Shown here piece by piece: positions 5,208 to 6,541 of a stretch of 6,541 nucleotides of DNA. The stretch comes from Hyphomicrobiaceae bacterium (lineage in GTDB: Bacteria; Pseudomonadota; Alphaproteobacteria; Rhizobiales; Hyphomicrobiaceae). The stretch spans positions 1 through 6,541 of the forward strand of contig JAGRKR010000270.1 of assembly GCA_020442225.1 (NCBI GenBank). Direction: 5' to 3'. The notes under the pieces were generated by a model. That model saw nothing but the letters and a program-made list of their open reading frames with translations, was not told the origin of the DNA and did not search any database. Position numbers and translations under genes: made by a program. Every line of letters starts with the position of its first letter. Positions within the stretch are counted from its first letter, which is position 1.

Positions 5208-6541
5208 ATGAACAGGATCACCGGCCGCAGCGCCTTTCTGGCGCTCCTGAAGGACGAGGGCATCACGCATCTCTTCGGCAATCCCGGCACGACGGAATTG
5301 CCGATCATGCATGCTCTCAAGGAGCATCCCGATCTCAACTACGTCCTCGCCCTGCAAGAGAGCCTCGTCGTCGCCATGGCGGACGGCTTCTCGCGCGCCA
5401 CCGGACGCCTCGTTGCCTGCAACGTGCATGTCGCCCCCGGCCTCGGCAACGCGCTCGGCTCGCTCTACAATGCCAAGTTCACGGGCACACCGATGATCCT
5501 GACGGCCGGCCAGCAGGAGCTGGGCCACGGGCTCACCGAGCCACTGCTCTACGATACGCTCGTGCCGATGGCCGAGCCGCTGGTGAAATGGGCGACCGAG
5601 ATCCATCGCCTGGAGGACATGCCGCGCATCATCCGCCGCGCCGCCAAGATCGCCATGACGCCGCCGACCGGCCCGGTGTTCATCTCGCTGCCGGGCGACA
5701 TCCTCAACAACGAGGCCGGCATCGACCTCGGCCAATCGACGCGCATCGAGACACGCGTGCGCCCGTCCGACGAGTTGCTGGAGCGCCTCGCCGACCGCCT
5801 GCTCAAGGCCGAGCGGCCGGTGATCATCTGCGGCGACGAGGTCGTGAAGAGCGACGCACTCGAGGAGGCGGCCGCCTTCGCCGAGACGCTGGGGGCACCG
5901 GCCTACCAGCAGACCTGCCCTTACGGAGCCCACTTCCTCTCCGAGCGAGCGACCTTCATGGGAGCGCTCTCGCGCGACCAGAAGCAGGTGCGCTCGGTCC
6001 TCGAGCCCTACGACCTCATGATCGTCGTGGGCGCCGACGTGCTGCGCATGTCGGTGTGGAGCGAGACGGATCCCATGCCGCCGGGCCTCTCTCACGTGCA
6101 GATCGGCCTCGTCGACTGGGAGATGGGCAAGAACTATTCGCCAGAGATGGCCATTCTCGCCGATGTCCGGGAGACGCTCGCGGCCCTCATCCCGGTGCTG
6201 CGGCGCAAGGGTGGCGCGGCGCTCGAAGCCCGCGCGAAGGCGGCCGTGGCGGCGCTCGCCGACAAGAACTGGTCCGCCAGGCGTGCAAAGCTCAAGACGC
6301 AGATCGACGCGGCTCCCCCGGGCAAGCCGATCGCCCCGGACTGGATGACACTGCGGATCGCCGAAGCCCTGCCCAAGGATGCCATCGTGGTCAACGAAGG
6401 CCTGACCTCGGCCCGCCTCATCAACGACCTCGTCCCCTATCGGGACCGCTACTCCTTCCACGGTCTCGCCTCGGGCGGCATCGGCTGGGGCATTGCGGCG
6501 GCGGTCGGCGTGCAGATCGCCCATCCCGATCGCCGCGTGGT
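5208..6541 (+). CDS. Thiamine diphosphate enzyme, benzoylformate decarboxylase/acetolactate synthase-like (3' end missing)
   Basis: The first 444 residues of a ThDP-dependent enzyme of the POX/BFD/AHAS superfamily (usually 530-550 residues); the right edge cuts it before the GDG...N ThDP-Mg motif. The N-terminal Pyr domain has HLFGNPGTTELP (21-32), the catalytic Glu E51 in LALQESLVVAMADGFSRATG, and H74 in NVHVAPGLGNALGSLYNAK, followed by TAGQQELGHG. A central domain follows (about 185-330, ICGDEVVKSDAL; VVGADVLRMSVWSETDP). The C-terminal PP domain begins near 375, with VVNEGLTS and the SFHGLASGGIGWGIAAAVGVQIAHP segment. By alignment from memory with Pseudomonas putida benzoylformate decarboxylase, S26 becomes T28, H70 is kept as H74, and the second active-site His (H281) is replaced near S282. 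So it is probably a 2-oxoacid decarboxylase or carboligase with another substrate, and mdlC should not be assumed. The ATG at 5208 has GAGGA 8 nt upstream. Cytosolic, no signal peptide. Confidence 0.92.
   Translation, partial: MNRITGRSAFLALLKDEGITHLFGNPGTTELPIMHALKEHPDLNYVLALQESLVVAMADGFSRATGRLVACNVHVAPGLGNALGSLYNAKFTGTPMILTAGQQELGHGLTEPLLYDTLVPMAEPLVKWATEIHRLEDMPRIIRRAAKIAMTPPTGPVFISLPGDILNNEAGIDLGQSTRIETRVRPSDELLERLADRLLKAERPVIICGDEVVKSDALEEAAAFAETLGAPAYQQTCPYGAHFLSERATFMGALSRDQKQVRSVLEPYDLMIVVGADVLRMSVWSETDPMPPGLSHVQIGLVDWEMGKNYSPEMAILADVRETLAALIPVLRRKGGAALEARAKAAVAALADKNWSARRAKLKTQIDAAPPGKPIAPDWMTLRIAEALPKDAIVVNEGLTSARLINDLVPYRDRYSFHGLASGGIGWGIAAAVGVQIAHPDRRV

Noticed and set aside
5085..6524. 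479-codon open frame on the minus strand
   Set aside because: It is the antisense shadow of the ThDP enzyme, rich in Arg, His, Gly and Ala with no recognisable domain.
1..6541. CRISPR arrays, insertion sequences, tRNA or rRNA genes, defence systems
   Set aside because: No direct-repeat arrays, transposase motifs, cloverleaf sequences or effector domains were seen; the content is housekeeping genes.

Overview
The window is high-GC DNA from an alphaproteobacterium, most likely of the order Hyphomicrobiales (Rhizobiales). This rests on protein style (YebC, ZapA and GAPDH sequences), strong GC bias at third codon positions, TTGAC/CTAT-type promoters, and a zapA - 6S RNA - 5-formyl-THF cyclo-ligase neighbourhood. 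The placement is inferred from sequence recall, not from a search.

Left block (1-3582, minus strand, read right to left): a small coiled-coil protein gene and zapA form a short operon behind a good promoter at about 3679-3707. Next comes a structured RNA that I read as 6S RNA (ssrS, about 2661-2818), then a two-TM hypothetical membrane protein, 5-formyltetrahydrofolate cyclo-ligase, a YmdB-type metallophosphoesterase 6 nt further on, two tandem hairpins, a 300-nt gap with a possible promoter, and the 5' end of yebC, which runs off the left edge. This is housekeeping material: division-ring assembly, global RNA polymerase control, one-carbon metabolism, cyclic-nucleotide or RNA turnover, and a YebC-family translation or transcription factor.

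Middle (3583-4007): a divergent control region without a convincing gene. It holds two adjacent dyads, the minus-strand promoter, a TTGACA box on the plus strand, and a perfect hairpin just upstream of the gap ribosome binding site.

Right block (4008-6541, plus strand): a complete class I glyceraldehyde-3-phosphate dehydrogenase (gap), a 17-bp hairpin, and a thiamine-diphosphate enzyme of the benzoylformate decarboxylase/acetolactate synthase superfamily that runs off the right edge. The usual alphaproteobacterial partners of gap (tkt upstream, pgk downstream) are not seen.

I found no mobile element, CRISPR array, tRNA, rRNA or obvious new multi-gene system. The points most worth a second look are the 6S RNA locus with a membrane-protein gene inserted before the cyclo-ligase gene, a possible leaderless start of that cyclo-ligase, the hairpins flanking gap, and the ThDP enzyme, which keeps one benzoylformate decarboxylase active-site His but lacks the other.
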